Positions 51,043 to 60,044 of a DNA stretch of 64,000 nt are shown here, piece after piece (the first letter of the stretch is position 1; every line of letters starts with the position of its first letter). The stretch is from Novosphingobium lentum NBRC 107847. GTDB taxonomy: Bacteria; Pseudomonadota; Alphaproteobacteria; Sphingomonadales; Sphingomonadaceae. Under the pieces are notes generated by a model. It did no database searches, was not told where the DNA came from, and was given only the letters and a program-made list of their open reading frames with translations. Both the position numbers and the translations under genes were made by a program. The DNA lies in the NCBI RefSeq assembly GCF_001590965.1, contig NZ_BCTW01000002.1, forward strand, positions 1-64,000, written 5' to 3'.

Positions 51043-53703
51043 CTACTTCACCGCCACCAGCGCCTTGGAAAACTCCGCGCCGCGTGCCTGCTTGAGCACG
51101 CCGCAGTCGCGCACGCGCTCGATCGTGCGTTCGAGTTCGAGTTCGCCCGTCTTGCCCGCGAACTTGGGGCGCAGTTCCTGTTCCATCTCGTCGGCACGCG
51201 CGGCAGAGCAGAAGCCGCTGAGCAGGCCGGGCAGGCGTGAGGCGAAGAAGATCCCGCCGCTGCCGCCGAGCAGTTCGGGCAGGTGGCGCTTCATCCACTG
51301 ATAGCCCTGCTCGCGCGTTTCGGAGGTGGTGATCACGTCGCTGATCAGGCCCAGCCGCTCGCTGGCGCGCAGGCGATCGTCCTTGAAGCCGTCGAGCAGC
51401 CAGGTCGCGGTGTCGGCGTCGCCGCTGCTGCCGATGGCGCCCAGCGCATTGGGGCGGAACAGCGGATCCTGCGACGCCAGCGCCTTGTCCATCAGCGCCT
51501 TGGCGGCGGGCAGCTTGCCGGCCTGCACGTACGAAGAGAACCCGGGGTTGTAGTACGCGCGGTCGAGCGCGTTGGCGTCACCGCCCAGCCACGCGGCGGC
51601 GGCGGCCGCCAGCTTGGCGCGCAGCGCCGGGTCCTTGGCCTCCGATGCCAGGCGATTGACCACTGTGGCGCGGCGCTTGGATTTTTCGGGGGTGTCGGCG
51701 GCATAGGCGCCGCTGCGCGGATCGAAGCCGAGGCTGGCCAGTTGCGGCGCGAACAGCCGGTCCATCAGCCGCGCATACGCCAGCTTGGCGGGCGCATCGA
51801 TCACGTCGCGATAGGCCAGCGCCTCGAGCAGGCCGGTGGCGTTGTCCTGCGCATAGCTGTCTGGGTTGGCGACGAGCGCGCGGCTGGCGGCAATCACTTG
51901 CATCGGGGTGGCGCGCCCGGCGTAGAAGCTGCCGATCAGGCTGTCGGCCAGCGCCATCGCCTCGCTGCCCGGCAGGGTCGCGGCGCCAGCGATCAGCGCG
52001 TCCCACTGCGCGGGCGGCAGTTCGAAGCGATAGTATCCCGTGCCGCCGGCGTTGGGCATGATCGGGCCCTTGCCCGCAAACGTCACGGTGGCGGTTTCGC
52101 CGGTCATCAGCTGGCACTGGCGCATCGCGGCTTGCCGCACGCACAGCGGGATGCCCCAGCGCGTCTGCGGCGCGTCGGTGCCGAGCCGGGCGTAGCGGCT
52201 TTGCGTGACGGTCCACTGGCCGGGCTTGCCCTTTGCCGGGCTGAACGTGACGAGCGGCACGCCCTGCTGGTCGGTGAAGCTCTGCATTGCCGGGATGATG
52301 CGCGCGTCGCCCGCCGCATCCGCCATCGCGGCAAAGAATTCGCCACTGGTGGCGTTGCCGTACTTGTGTGCGGCCATGTACTTGCGCACGCCGTCGCGGA
52401 ACGTGGTGTCGCCCATGTAGGCCGCGATCATCGCCACGACCTGCCCGCCCTTGCCATAGGTGATGCCGTCGAACGCCGCGTCGATCTGCGCGTTGCGATC
52501 GATCTTCTGGTGGATCGGCCGCCCGGCGAGCAGCGCATCGGTGCCCATCGCGTTGAAGCCTTCCTCCACCGCGCCCGCGCCGATGGTCAGGTCGGGCCGC
52601 CATTCGTTGCCGATGCGGAAGCCCATCCAGTTGGCGAAGCTTTCGTTCAGCCAGATGTCCTCCCACCACGCCGGGGTCACCAGATCGCCGAACCACTGGT
52701 GCGACAGTTCGTGCGCCACGACCATGCCGAACACGCGCTTCTGGCTGGTCGAGGCGGTGTCATCCATTACCAGGATCGGATCGGCGTAAAGGTCCGCGCC
52801 CGCATTCTCCATCGCCCCGGGCATCACCGGCGAGGTGATCTGGTCGAGCTTGGGATAGGGAAACGGCTGGCCGAAATAGGCTTCGAGATGCTGGACGATG
52901 CCCTTGGTGCCGTCGAGCGCGAACGCCAGCTTGTCGGCATTCTCCTTGGTCGAGACCACCCGGATCGGCAGCGGCGTGGCGCGCTGCGGGGTGGCGGGCA
53001 CGGTGCCTTCCAACGTGGCGAACGGCCCGACCATCATCGCCACCAGGTACGTCGGCAGCGGCAGCGTGGGGGCGAAGCGGTGCACGGTGAACGCGCCGTC
53101 CTGATCGGTGCCGGTCTCGGGCGCGTTGTTGATCGCTTTCAGCCCCGCAGGCGTGCGCAGCGTGACGGTGAACGGGGTCTTGAAACCGGGCTGGTCGAAC
53201 CCGGGGAACGCGGCGCGCGCGTCGATCGATTCGAACTGGGTCCAGCTGTACCAGTCGTCACCCACCTTGATCCGGTACATGCCCGAAGGCCCGTCGTTGA
53301 ACGGTGCGTCGTAATCGAACGCGAACTTCACCGGGCCGGCGGGCAGCGCATCGGGGAACGTGGCCAGCGCGACGCCGGTGACATCGACTTGCGCGAAGCT
53401 GCCGGTCCAGATCTTGCCGCCGGCGGTGGCGGTGACCCTGGAAACCTTCAGATCCTTGCCGTGCAGCCAGACGTAGCGGCTGGGCGCCTTCAGCGCGGCG
53501 TCGACTTCGGCATGGCCCGAAAAACGCTCCTTGGCCGGATCGACGGTCAGGTCGAGCCGGTAGGCCGAGGGCACCACCGCATCGCTCAGCCGGCCGAGCG
53601 GCACTGCGCCGGCTTCGGCGGGGGGCGTGACGGTTTGCGCCAACGCGGGGCTGGCGATCAGGGTCGAGGCAAAGGCTGTCGCAGCAAGGAGCAGGTTGCG
53701 CAT
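51043..53703 (-). CDS. Exported M1-family aminopeptidase (PepN-like)
   Basis: 886 aa. The signal peptide is residues 1-22 (ending PALAQ). The exopeptidase motif is GAMENAGAD, the zinc site HELSHQWFGDLVTPAWWED with the third ligand in NESFANW. A C-terminal ERAP1-like helical domain ends the protein. It trims N-terminal residues from peptides, here in the periplasm. I chose ATG 53703 because the signal peptide begins there and GAAAG precedes it. The frame is open upstream without coding character. Confidence 0.92.
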   Translation of the reverse strand: MRNLLLAATAFASTLIASPALAQTVTPPAEAGAVPLGRLSDAVVPSAYRLDLTVDPAKERFSGHAEVDAALKAPSRYVWLHGKDLKVSRVTATAGGKIWTGSFAQVDVTGVALATFPDALPAGPVKFAFDYDAPFNDGPSGMYRIKVGDDWYSWTQFESIDARAAFPGFDQPGFKTPFTVTLRTPAGLKAINNAPETGTDQDGAFTVHRFAPTLPLPTYLVAMMVGPFATLEGTVPATPQRATPLPIRVVSTKENADKLAFALDGTKGIVQHLEAYFGQPFPYPKLDQITSPVMPGAMENAGADLYADPILVMDDTASTSQKRVFGMVVAHELSHQWFGDLVTPAWWEDIWLNESFANWMGFRIGNEWRPDLTIGAGAVEEGFNAMGTDALLAGRPIHQKIDRNAQIDAAFDGITYGKGGQVVAMIAAYMGDTTFRDGVRKYMAAHKYGNATSGEFFAAMADAAGDARIIPAMQSFTDQQGVPLVTFSPAKGKPGQWTVTQSRYARLGTDAPQTRWGIPLCVRQAAMRQCQLMTGETATVTFAGKGPIMPNAGGTGYYRFELPPAQWDALIAGAATLPGSEAMALADSLIGSFYAGRATPMQVIAASRALVANPDSYAQDNATGLLEALAYRDVIDAPAKLAYARLMDRLFAPQLASLGFDPRSGAYAADTPEKSKRRATVVNRLASEAKDPALRAKLAAAAAAWLGGDANALDRAYYNPGFSSYVQAGKLPAAKALMDKALASQDPLFRPNALGAIGSSGDADTATWLLDGFKDDRLRASERLGLISDVITTSETREQGYQWMKRHLPELLGGSGGIFFASRLPGLLSGFCSAARADEMEQELRPKFAGKTGELELERTIERVRDCGVLKQARGAEFSKALVAVK

Positions 53704-53822
53704 GAAGGACTTTCGTTGACGAACGGAAACGATGCGCGGGGGATGCCCGGCAATCGTTTCGTTCGCAACTTCATTCGACCAAGGCGCGATGGGGTTCGAT
53801 GAACGGCGATCGCCCTCCAGAT

Positions 53823-53909
53823 CCGCTCGTCCTGAGCTTGTCGAAGGGCGTGCTGTTGCCCGATCCCATCGCGTTGGGCAGCGTCCTTCGACAGGCTCAG
53901 GACGAGCGG
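53823..53909. repeat. REP-like inverted pair (GACAGGCTCAGGACGAG class)
   Basis: CCGCTCGTCCTGAGCTTGTCGAA (53823-53845) and TTCGACAGGCTCAGGACGAGCGG (53887-53909), nearly perfect inverted copies about 40 bases apart, between two minus-strand genes (HerA-like and M1 peptidase). Confidence 0.8.
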
Positions 53910-53933
53910 CAAGGGGTAGGCAGCCCCTACCGC

Positions 53934-55508
53934 CTACCGCAGCAGCCCGCCCAACAGCCCGCGCGCAAACCGGCCCAGCGCCGCGCCGCCCAGCGCGGTG
54001 CCGAGCGATCCGGCGACCGAGCTGGCCGCCGAGCCCAGCGGAGAGGCGCGCGATTTGCGCCCGGTCAGTTCGGCGGCGACGACCGCGCCCGCCGAGGACG
54101 CGATCGCGCCCATCGCAGCGCGGCCCATCTTGCCCCACATCGTCGGCGTGGCGCGGGCCTGCGCGCGTTGGGCGTCGGTGCCTTCGGTTTCGACGGTCTG
54201 CGCGGCGGCGGCGGCATCGACGGTTTTCTGCGCGAGCACTTCGGACGCGGATTCGCGGTTCACTGCGGTATCGTACTTGCCCGCAAACGGGCTGATCGAC
54301 TGGATGATCGCGCGCTCCTTGTCGGTCACCGGCCCCAGCCGCGAGCGTGGCGGCGCGATCAGCGTGCGCTGCACCACGGTGGGCGCGCCCTCGTCGTCGA
54401 GCATCGAGACCAGCGCCTCACCCACTTTCAGCTCGGTGATCGCTTCCTCGACGTTCAGATCCTTGTTGATGCGGAAGGTTTCGGCGGCGGCGCGGATCGC
54501 CTTCTGGTCGCGCGGGGTGAACGCGCGCAACGCGTGCTGCACGCGGTTGCCCAGCTGCCCGGCGATCTTTTCAGGAATGTCGATCGGGTTCTGGCTGATA
54601 AAATAGACGCCCACGCCTTTCGAGCGGACCAGCCGCACGACCTGCTCGACTTTGTCGAACAGCGCCTGCGGCGCATCGTCGAACAGCAGGTGCGCCTCGT
54701 CGAAGAAGAACACCAGCTTGGGCTTGTCGGGATCGCCCACCTCGGGCAGCGCCTCGAACAGTTCGGACAGCAGCCACAGCAGGAACGTCGCGTACAGCTT
54801 GGGACTCTGCATCAGCTTTTCGGCGGCGAGGATGTTGATATATCCCTTGCCGGTATCGTCGAGCTTGAGGAAGTCGTTGATCTCGAACGCGGGTTCACCG
54901 AAAAACTTGTCCGCGCCCTGGCTTTCGAACGACAGCAGCTGGCGCTGGATCGTGCCGACGCTGGCCTTGGAAATGTTGCCGTACTTGGTCGCCAGCTCGC
55001 TCGCCTTGTCACCGCAGGTCATCAGCACCGCCTGCAGATCGGCCAGATCGAGCAGCAGCAGCGCGTTGTCGTCGGCATAGCGGAACGCGACGTTGAGCAC
55101 GCCTTCCTGCGTCTCGTTCAGGCCCATCAGCCGCGACAGCAGCAGCGGCCCCATCTCGCTGATCGTGGTACGGATCGGATGCCCGGCCTCGCCATACAGA
55201 TCCCAGAAGATCGCCGGATTGTCGCGATAGGCATAGTCGGTGATGCCGAGGTCTTTCGCGCGCTGCTCGAGCGAATCGGCGTGCTTGAAATCGTGGCTGC
55301 CCGCCATCGCAATGCCCGAAAGATCGCCCTTCACGTCGGACAGGAACACCGGCACGCCATCGGCGGAAAACTGTTCGGCGATGGTCTGCAGCGTCACCGT
55401 CTTGCCGGTGCCGGTCGCGCCCGCGACCAGCCCGTGGCGGTTGGCCTTGCCCAGCCGCAGCGTCTGCTTTTCGCCGTTCGACGCCTGCCCGATGTAGATA
55501 TCGTCCAT
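53934..55508 (-). CDS. HerA-like ATPase (DUF853)
   Basis: 524 aa. Walker [16 protein letters not shown], Walker [15 protein letters not shown], and the HerA-type arginine finger area [20 protein letters not shown]. The C-terminal 100 residues are Ala/Gly-rich. The family consists of hexameric DNA translocases; this DUF853 branch is common in proteobacteria and its cellular role is not established. I see no nuclease partner (NurA or SIR2) beside it, so a phage-defence reading is not supported. Confidence 0.88.
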   Translation of the reverse strand: MDDIYIGQASNGEKQTLRLGKANRHGLVAGATGTGKTVTLQTIAEQFSADGVPVFLSDVKGDLSGIAMAGSHDFKHADSLEQRAKDLGITDYAYRDNPAIFWDLYGEAGHPIRTTISEMGPLLLSRLMGLNETQEGVLNVAFRYADDNALLLLDLADLQAVLMTCGDKASELATKYGNISKASVGTIQRQLLSFESQGADKFFGEPAFEINDFLKLDDTGKGYINILAAEKLMQSPKLYATFLLWLLSELFEALPEVGDPDKPKLVFFFDEAHLLFDDAPQALFDKVEQVVRLVRSKGVGVYFISQNPIDIPEKIAGQLGNRVQHALRAFTPRDQKAIRAAAETFRINKDLNVEEAITELKVGEALVSMLDDEGAPTVVQRTLIAPPRSRLGPVTDKERAIIQSISPFAGKYDTAVNRESASEVLAQKTVDAAAAAQTVETEGTDAQRAQARATPTMWGKMGRAAMGAIASSAGAVVAAELTGRKSRASPLGSAASSVAGSLGTALGGAALGRFARGLLGGLLR

Positions 55509-55582
55509 GATGATCCCTGTATGCGGTTGCGCGCGTGCCTGATGTTCGGGATCGAGGTCCCAAGCGTCATGCGTTCAACCCG

Positions 55583-55706
55583 GTCCGCTCGTCCTGAGGA
55601 GCCGCTGAGCTTGTCGAAGCGGTGTCTCGAAGGACCCGCCAGTCGAGCGGGGCGGTGGTTCGAGACGGGTCTTCGCCAAGCTCAGCCCCTCCTCACCATG
55701 AGCGGG
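55583..55706. repeat. REP-like palindromic region
   Basis: A diverged, longer member of the same class: CCGCTCGTCCTGAGGAG, GAGCTTGTCGAAGC, then TCGCCAAGCTCAGC and CCATGAGCGGG, with GTCTCGAAGG and GGTTCGAGACG facing each other inside. It lies between the divergent HerA-like and PabB-PabC genes. Confidence 0.65.
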
Positions 55707-55805
55707 TGGGCCTGTTGTCTTAGTCGCTGCTCTAGGGACTCGCTCCGCCCCGCGCCATGGGTTTTTGCATCCGGAGCGGGGGGGCGCTAGAAGCCGCCGC
55801 GTCCG

Positions 55806-57638
55806 ATGCCCGCACCCTTCATCCTGTTAGACGACGCCCGCCCCCCTCGATCCGGCAAGGACGGTGCCAGCGAAGCGCGGCTTTACCGCGATCCGCTGGA
55901 GATCGTCATCGCGCGCCGCCCGGACGAGGTCGGCCCCGCGCTCGACCGGCTGACCGGCACCGGGTACTGGGCGGGCACGATCGCCTACGAGGCCGGGCTG
56001 GCGCTGGAACCCCGGCTGACGCCGCTGGCCCCTGCGCGCACCGGCGCGACCGGGCCGTTGCTGTGGTTCGCGCGCTTTGCCGGGTACGAAGCGATGGCCA
56101 GCGCCGACGTGCCCGCGTGGTTGGCTCGCCAGGCGCCCGAGACACATGGGACTCAGGCGCCCGCCCGGCTCGGCCCGCTCGACCCGCAGATTTCGCCGGG
56201 CGGATACGGCGCCGCGTTCGCCACGCTGGCGCAGGCGATCCGCGACGGCGACATCTACCAGGCCAACCTGACGTTTCCGCTCGGCGGCAGCTTTTCAGGC
56301 GATCCGCTGGCGCTGTACGCCGCGATCCGCGCCGATGCGGGCGCGGGCTATGGCGGGGTGGTGTGGGACGGATCGCACTGGCACCTCAGTTTCTCGCCCG
56401 AGCTGTTCTTCGCGCTGAAGGACCGCGTCGCCACCGTCCGCCCGATGAAGGGCACCGCCCCGCGCGGCCGCGACGCGGGTGAGGATACGATGTTGCGTGA
56501 CGGCCTGTCCGCCAGCACCAAGGACCGCGCCGAAAACCTGATGATCGTGGACCTGATGCGCAACGACCTGAGCCGCGTGGCCGTGCCGGGCAGCGTGCGG
56601 GTGGAGGCGCCGTTCGCGGTGGAGAGCTATCCCACCGTCCACCAGATGACGAGCACGGTCCGCGCCCGGCTGTGCGATGGTCAGGATGCGCGATCGTTGC
56701 TGCGCGCGATTTTCCCGTGCGGATCGATCACCGGCGCGCCCAAGATCCGCGCGATGGAATTGATCGATGCGGTGGAACGCGATGCGCGCGGCGTCTACTG
56801 CGGCGCGATCGGGCGGATCGATCCTGCCGCCCCCGTTGGCCTCGATGCCGACGGCACTGGTGACGCCGCGTTCAATGTGGCAATCCGCACCTTGCGCCTC
56901 GATCCCAAGGGGGGACGCGCGACGATGGGGGTGGGGTCGGCGGTGGTCGCCGATTCCGAACACATCGGCGAATGGCGCGAATGCGTGGTGAAGGGGAATT
57001 TCTTGCGCCTGTCTGCCGGCTCCGCCGACCTGATCGAAACGATGGCGTTCGATCCCGCGCGCGGCGTGCCGCTGCTCGAACGGCATCTCGACCGGATGAA
57101 GGCCAGCGCGACCGAACTCGGTTTCGCGTTCGACCGCCATGCCATCAAGAACGCGATCCAGGCGCTGTGCTTCGAATGCGATGCGCCGTCGAAACTGCGG
57201 CTGGTGCTGGCCAGGAGCGGCGCGCACGCGCTCGAAGTTGCGCCGCTGCCGCCCGCGTTCGACCGGGCTGCCACATGCGCGGTGCTGCCGGTGCCGGTGG
57301 CGAGCGGCGACTGGCGGTTGCGCCACAAGTGCTCGGATCGCGGGTTTTACGAAGACGCGCTGGCCGCCGCGCGCGGTGCCGGCGCGGACGAGGCGCTGCT
57401 GTTGCGCGACGACGGGCTGGTGACCGAAGGCAGCTTCACCTCGCTGTTTATCGAGCGCTGCGGCGTACTGGCGACCCCGCCCCTCGCGCTGGGCCTGCTG
57501 CCCGGCGTGCTGCGCGCCTCGCTGATCGACGAAGGCCGCGCGGTGGAAGGCGAAGTGCGGCTGGACGATCTGGCTGGCGGCTTCTTCATCGGCAATGCCT
57601 TGCGCGGGCTGATCCCGGCGCGGCTGCTCGGCGCATGA
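55806..57638 (+). CDS. pabBC: Fused aminodeoxychorismate synthase component I and aminodeoxychorismate lyase
   Basis: 610 aa. Residues about 1-390 are PabB: DGDIYQANLTFPL, the reaction Lys in RPMKGTAPRG, and FPCGSITGAPKIRAMELID. Residues about 400-610 are PabC (class IV aminotransferase fold): LLERHLDRMKASATELGF and LLRDDGLVTEGSFTSLFIE. The fusion makes 4-aminobenzoate from chorismate for folate; the glutaminase PabA must be elsewhere. The aminotransferase gene downstream overlaps by 4 bases. Confidence 0.93.
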   Translation: MPAPFILLDDARPPRSGKDGASEARLYRDPLEIVIARRPDEVGPALDRLTGTGYWAGTIAYEAGLALEPRLTPLAPARTGATGPLLWFARFAGYEAMASADVPAWLARQAPETHGTQAPARLGPLDPQISPGGYGAAFATLAQAIRDGDIYQANLTFPLGGSFSGDPLALYAAIRADAGAGYGGVVWDGSHWHLSFSPELFFALKDRVATVRPMKGTAPRGRDAGEDTMLRDGLSASTKDRAENLMIVDLMRNDLSRVAVPGSVRVEAPFAVESYPTVHQMTSTVRARLCDGQDARSLLRAIFPCGSITGAPKIRAMELIDAVERDARGVYCGAIGRIDPAAPVGLDADGTGDAAFNVAIRTLRLDPKGGRATMGVGSAVVADSEHIGEWRECVVKGNFLRLSAGSADLIETMAFDPARGVPLLERHLDRMKASATELGFAFDRHAIKNAIQALCFECDAPSKLRLVLARSGAHALEVAPLPPAFDRAATCAVLPVPVASGDWRLRHKCSDRGFYEDALAAARGAGADEALLLRDDGLVTEGSFTSLFIERCGVLATPPLALGLLPGVLRASLIDEGRAVEGEVRLDDLAGGFFIGNALRGLIPARLLGA

Positions 57639-58810
57639 GCGCGGACCGGCTGTCCGCCGCGCTGGAACGGATCGCGCCGTCGCGCACCACCGCGATGACC
57701 GACCGCGCGATCGCGTTGCGCGCCGAAGGGCGTGACATCATCTCGCTGTCGGTGGGCGAGCCCGATTTCGCCACACCGCCGCACGTCGTCGCCGCTGCCA
57801 AGGCTGCGCTCGATGCGGGCGACACCAAGTACACCGCCGTGGGCGGCACCGCCCGGTTGAAAACCGCCGCCGCGCTGCATTTCGCGCGCGACCTCGGCAT
57901 CGTCGCGCCCCCATCGCAGATCACGGTCAGCGCGGGCGGCAAACAGGCGATCTTCCACGCGCTGCTCGCCACGCTCGATCCCGGCGACGAAGTGCTGATC
58001 CCGTCGCCGTGGTGGGTCAGCTATCCCGAGATCGTGCGCTTTGCCGGGGCAGTGGTGTTCGCGCTGCCGACCGACGCCGCTGGCGGTTTCCGCATCACCG
58101 CTGCGGAGCTCGAAGCCGCGATCACCCCCAACACGCGCTGGCTGCTGCTCAACAGCCCGGGCAACCCGACCGGCGCGACCTATCCGGCAGACGAACTGCG
58201 CGCGCTGGGCGAAGTGCTGCTGCGCCATCCGCGCGTGCTGGTGATGAGCGACGATATCTACGCGCCGTTGCGTTACGGCGCCGGGGCGCACGCCACGCTG
58301 GCGGTCGAATGTCCGGCGCTGGCAGACCGCGTGCTGACCATCTCGGGCGTGTCCAAAAGCCACGCGATGACCGGTTTCCGCATCGGCGTCGCGACCGGCC
58401 CCGAATGGCTGATCGCGGCGATGGAGCGGCTGCAGTCGCACTCCTCGGGCAATGCCTGCTCGATCAGCCAGGCCGCCGCGGCCGCAGCGTTCGAAGGCCC
58501 GCAGGACTTCCTGCGCGACTGGCGCGAACGCTTCCGCGCGCGGCGCGACATGGTCGTGAGCGCGATCAACGCCATCCCCGGCCTGTCCACCCCAGTGCCC
58601 GACGGCGCGTTCTACTGCATGGTCGATGCCGCACCGCTGATGGCGCGGTTCGGCGATGACGAGACGCTGGCGCTGCACTTGCTCGACCATGGCGTGGCGG
58701 TCGTCTCCGCGTCATCGTTCGGCGGGCGCAACGGGTTCCGCATCAGTTTCGCCGCCGACGAGGCCCGGTTGGCCGAGGCGCTCCGCCGCATTGAAAAGGC
58801 CGTTTCCTGA
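57635..58810 (+). CDS. Class I aminotransferase (aspartate aminotransferase type)
   Basis: 391 aa fold-type I PLP enzyme. The PLP Lys is in SGVSKSHAMTGFRIG; other signatures are LSVGEPDFATPPHV, NSPGNPTGA, and the C-terminal Arg in NGFRISFAAD. It transfers amino groups between aspartate or aromatic acids and 2-oxoglutarate. Its start overlaps the PabBC stop and its stop overlaps the next gene by a base. Confidence 0.9.
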   Translation: MSADRLSAALERIAPSRTTAMTDRAIALRAEGRDIISLSVGEPDFATPPHVVAAAKAALDAGDTKYTAVGGTARLKTAAALHFARDLGIVAPPSQITVSAGGKQAIFHALLATLDPGDEVLIPSPWWVSYPEIVRFAGAVVFALPTDAAGGFRITAAELEAAITPNTRWLLLNSPGNPTGATYPADELRALGEVLLRHPRVLVMSDDIYAPLRYGAGAHATLAVECPALADRVLTISGVSKSHAMTGFRIGVATGPEWLIAAMERLQSHSSGNACSISQAAAAAAFEGPQDFLRDWRERFRARRDMVVSAINAIPGLSTPVPDGAFYCMVDAAPLMARFGDDETLALHLLDHGVAVVSASSFGGRNGFRISFAADEARLAEALRRIEKAVS

Positions 58811-59556
58811 TGTACCACAGTCGCCCGATGCACGACGGCGGCCTCGCCGACCGGATCCTGTTCGAAGACGGCGAGGCGCTGGTGATCGACAAACCCGCCG
58901 GCCTCGCGGTCGATCGCCCGCGCGCCGGGGGCGTCAGCCTCGACGATTATGCGCCCTCGCTGCGGCTGGGCTTCCAGCGCGATCCGGTGGCGGTGCACCG
59001 GCTCGACCGCGACACCTCGGGCTGTCTGCTGCTGGCGCGCAACCCCAAGGCGCTGAAACGCTTCGCCGCCGCGTTCGAGGCGCGCGAGGTGGACAAGCGC
59101 TATCTTGGCGTGGTCGCCGGGCTGCTCGAGGCGGATGAGGGCACGATCGCGCTGTCGCTGTCCAAGATCAGCAGCGCCGATGAGGGCTGGCGGATGATCG
59201 CGGCGAAAAAGGGCAAGCCGTCGGTCACCCACTGGCGCAAGCTGGCGGTGATCGGCGAACGCACGCTGGTCGAATTCCGGCCCGAGACCGGGCGCACCCA
59301 CCAGATCCGCATCCACGCGCTGGCCGGGCTGGGCGCGCCGCTGCTCGGCGATCCGATCTACGGCAGCGGCGAAGGTGCATCGCGCACGATGCTCCACGCC
59401 GCCGGGCTGACCGTGCGGCGCGGCGAGAAACCGCCGATCGAGGCGGTGGCGCCGCTGCCGGCCGACTTTCTGGCGCTGGGCTTTACCGATCCGGATGCGG
59501 CCGGCTCACCCGAAGCGGTCGCTCCAGCCGATGTTGCCGCCCCTTCCGATGGCTGA
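58810..59556 (+). CDS. RluA-family pseudouridine synthase
   Basis: 248 aa. The catalytic Asp is in VHRLDRDTSGCLLLARN; the C-terminal motif is ETGRTHQIRIHALAGLG. No S4 domain is present, so it is a short RluA or TruC-type enzyme acting on rRNA or tRNA; the site cannot be named. It is tightly packed between the aminotransferase and ArfB-like genes. Confidence 0.9.
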   Translation: MYHSRPMHDGGLADRILFEDGEALVIDKPAGLAVDRPRAGGVSLDDYAPSLRLGFQRDPVAVHRLDRDTSGCLLLARNPKALKRFAAAFEAREVDKRYLGVVAGLLEADEGTIALSLSKISSADEGWRMIAAKKGKPSVTHWRKLAVIGERTLVEFRPETGRTHQIRIHALAGLGAPLLGDPIYGSGEGASRTMLHAAGLTVRRGEKPPIEAVAPLPADFLALGFTDPDAAGSPEAVAPADVAAPSDG

Positions 59557-59962
59557 CGATACGCTGGTCCCGCGCGCGATCGCGCTGGCGAGCGAAAGCT
59601 TCATCGCCTCGGCCGGTCCCGGCGGGCAGAACGTCAACAAGGTGGCGACCGCGGTGCAGCTGCGGCTGGACGTGTTCGCGCTGCGCCTGCCGCCCGAAGT
59701 GTTCCACCGGCTGAAGGGTCTTGCGGGCAGCCGGATGACGGCGGGCGGCGAACTGATCTTCACCGCGCGCCGGTTCCGCACGCAGGAAGCCAACCGCACC
59801 GATGCCCGCGCCCGGCTCGCCGAAATGCTGGAAGACGCGCAGAACCTGCCGGTCAAGCGCGCCAAATCGCGCCTCAACCGCGTGGGCAAGGCCGCGCGGC
59901 TCGACGGCAAGAAGAAGCGCGGCGTGGTCAAGGCCGGACGGGGGAAAGTCAGCTTCGACTGA
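59549..59962 (+). CDS. arfB: ArfB-type peptidyl-tRNA hydrolase (ribosome rescue)
   Basis: 137 aa. The GGQ motif is ASAGPGGQNVNKVATAVQL, and the C-terminal basic tail (KRAKSRLNRVGKAARLDGKK) fits ArfB/ICT1, which enters the empty mRNA channel of stalled ribosomes. I chose ATG 59549; it overlaps the upstream gene by 8 bases. ATG 59531 is possible. Confidence 0.88.
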   Translation: MADDTLVPRAIALASESFIASAGPGGQNVNKVATAVQLRLDVFALRLPPEVFHRLKGLAGSRMTAGGELIFTARRFRTQEANRTDARARLAEMLEDAQNLPVKRAKSRLNRVGKAARLDGKKKRGVVKAGRGKVSFD

Positions 59963-59984
59963 ACGGCGGTAGAAGGAAGGACGA

Positions 59985-60010
59985 TCCTTCGACAGGCTCG
60001 GATGAGCGGG
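59985..60010. repeat. Single REP-like unit
   Basis: TCCTTCGACAGGCTCGGATGAGCGGG, a lone half of the GACAGGCTCAGGA class, between the convergent ArfB-like and FtsK genes. Confidence 0.65.
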
Positions 60011-60044
60011 ATTGTTTGATATCCGCACTCTGAACCCCACCCAC

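Noticed and set aside
53934..55508. HerA-like ATPase as part of a defence system
   Set aside because: No nuclease, SIR2 or NurA gene is adjacent, and DUF853 proteins are widespread housekeeping genes.
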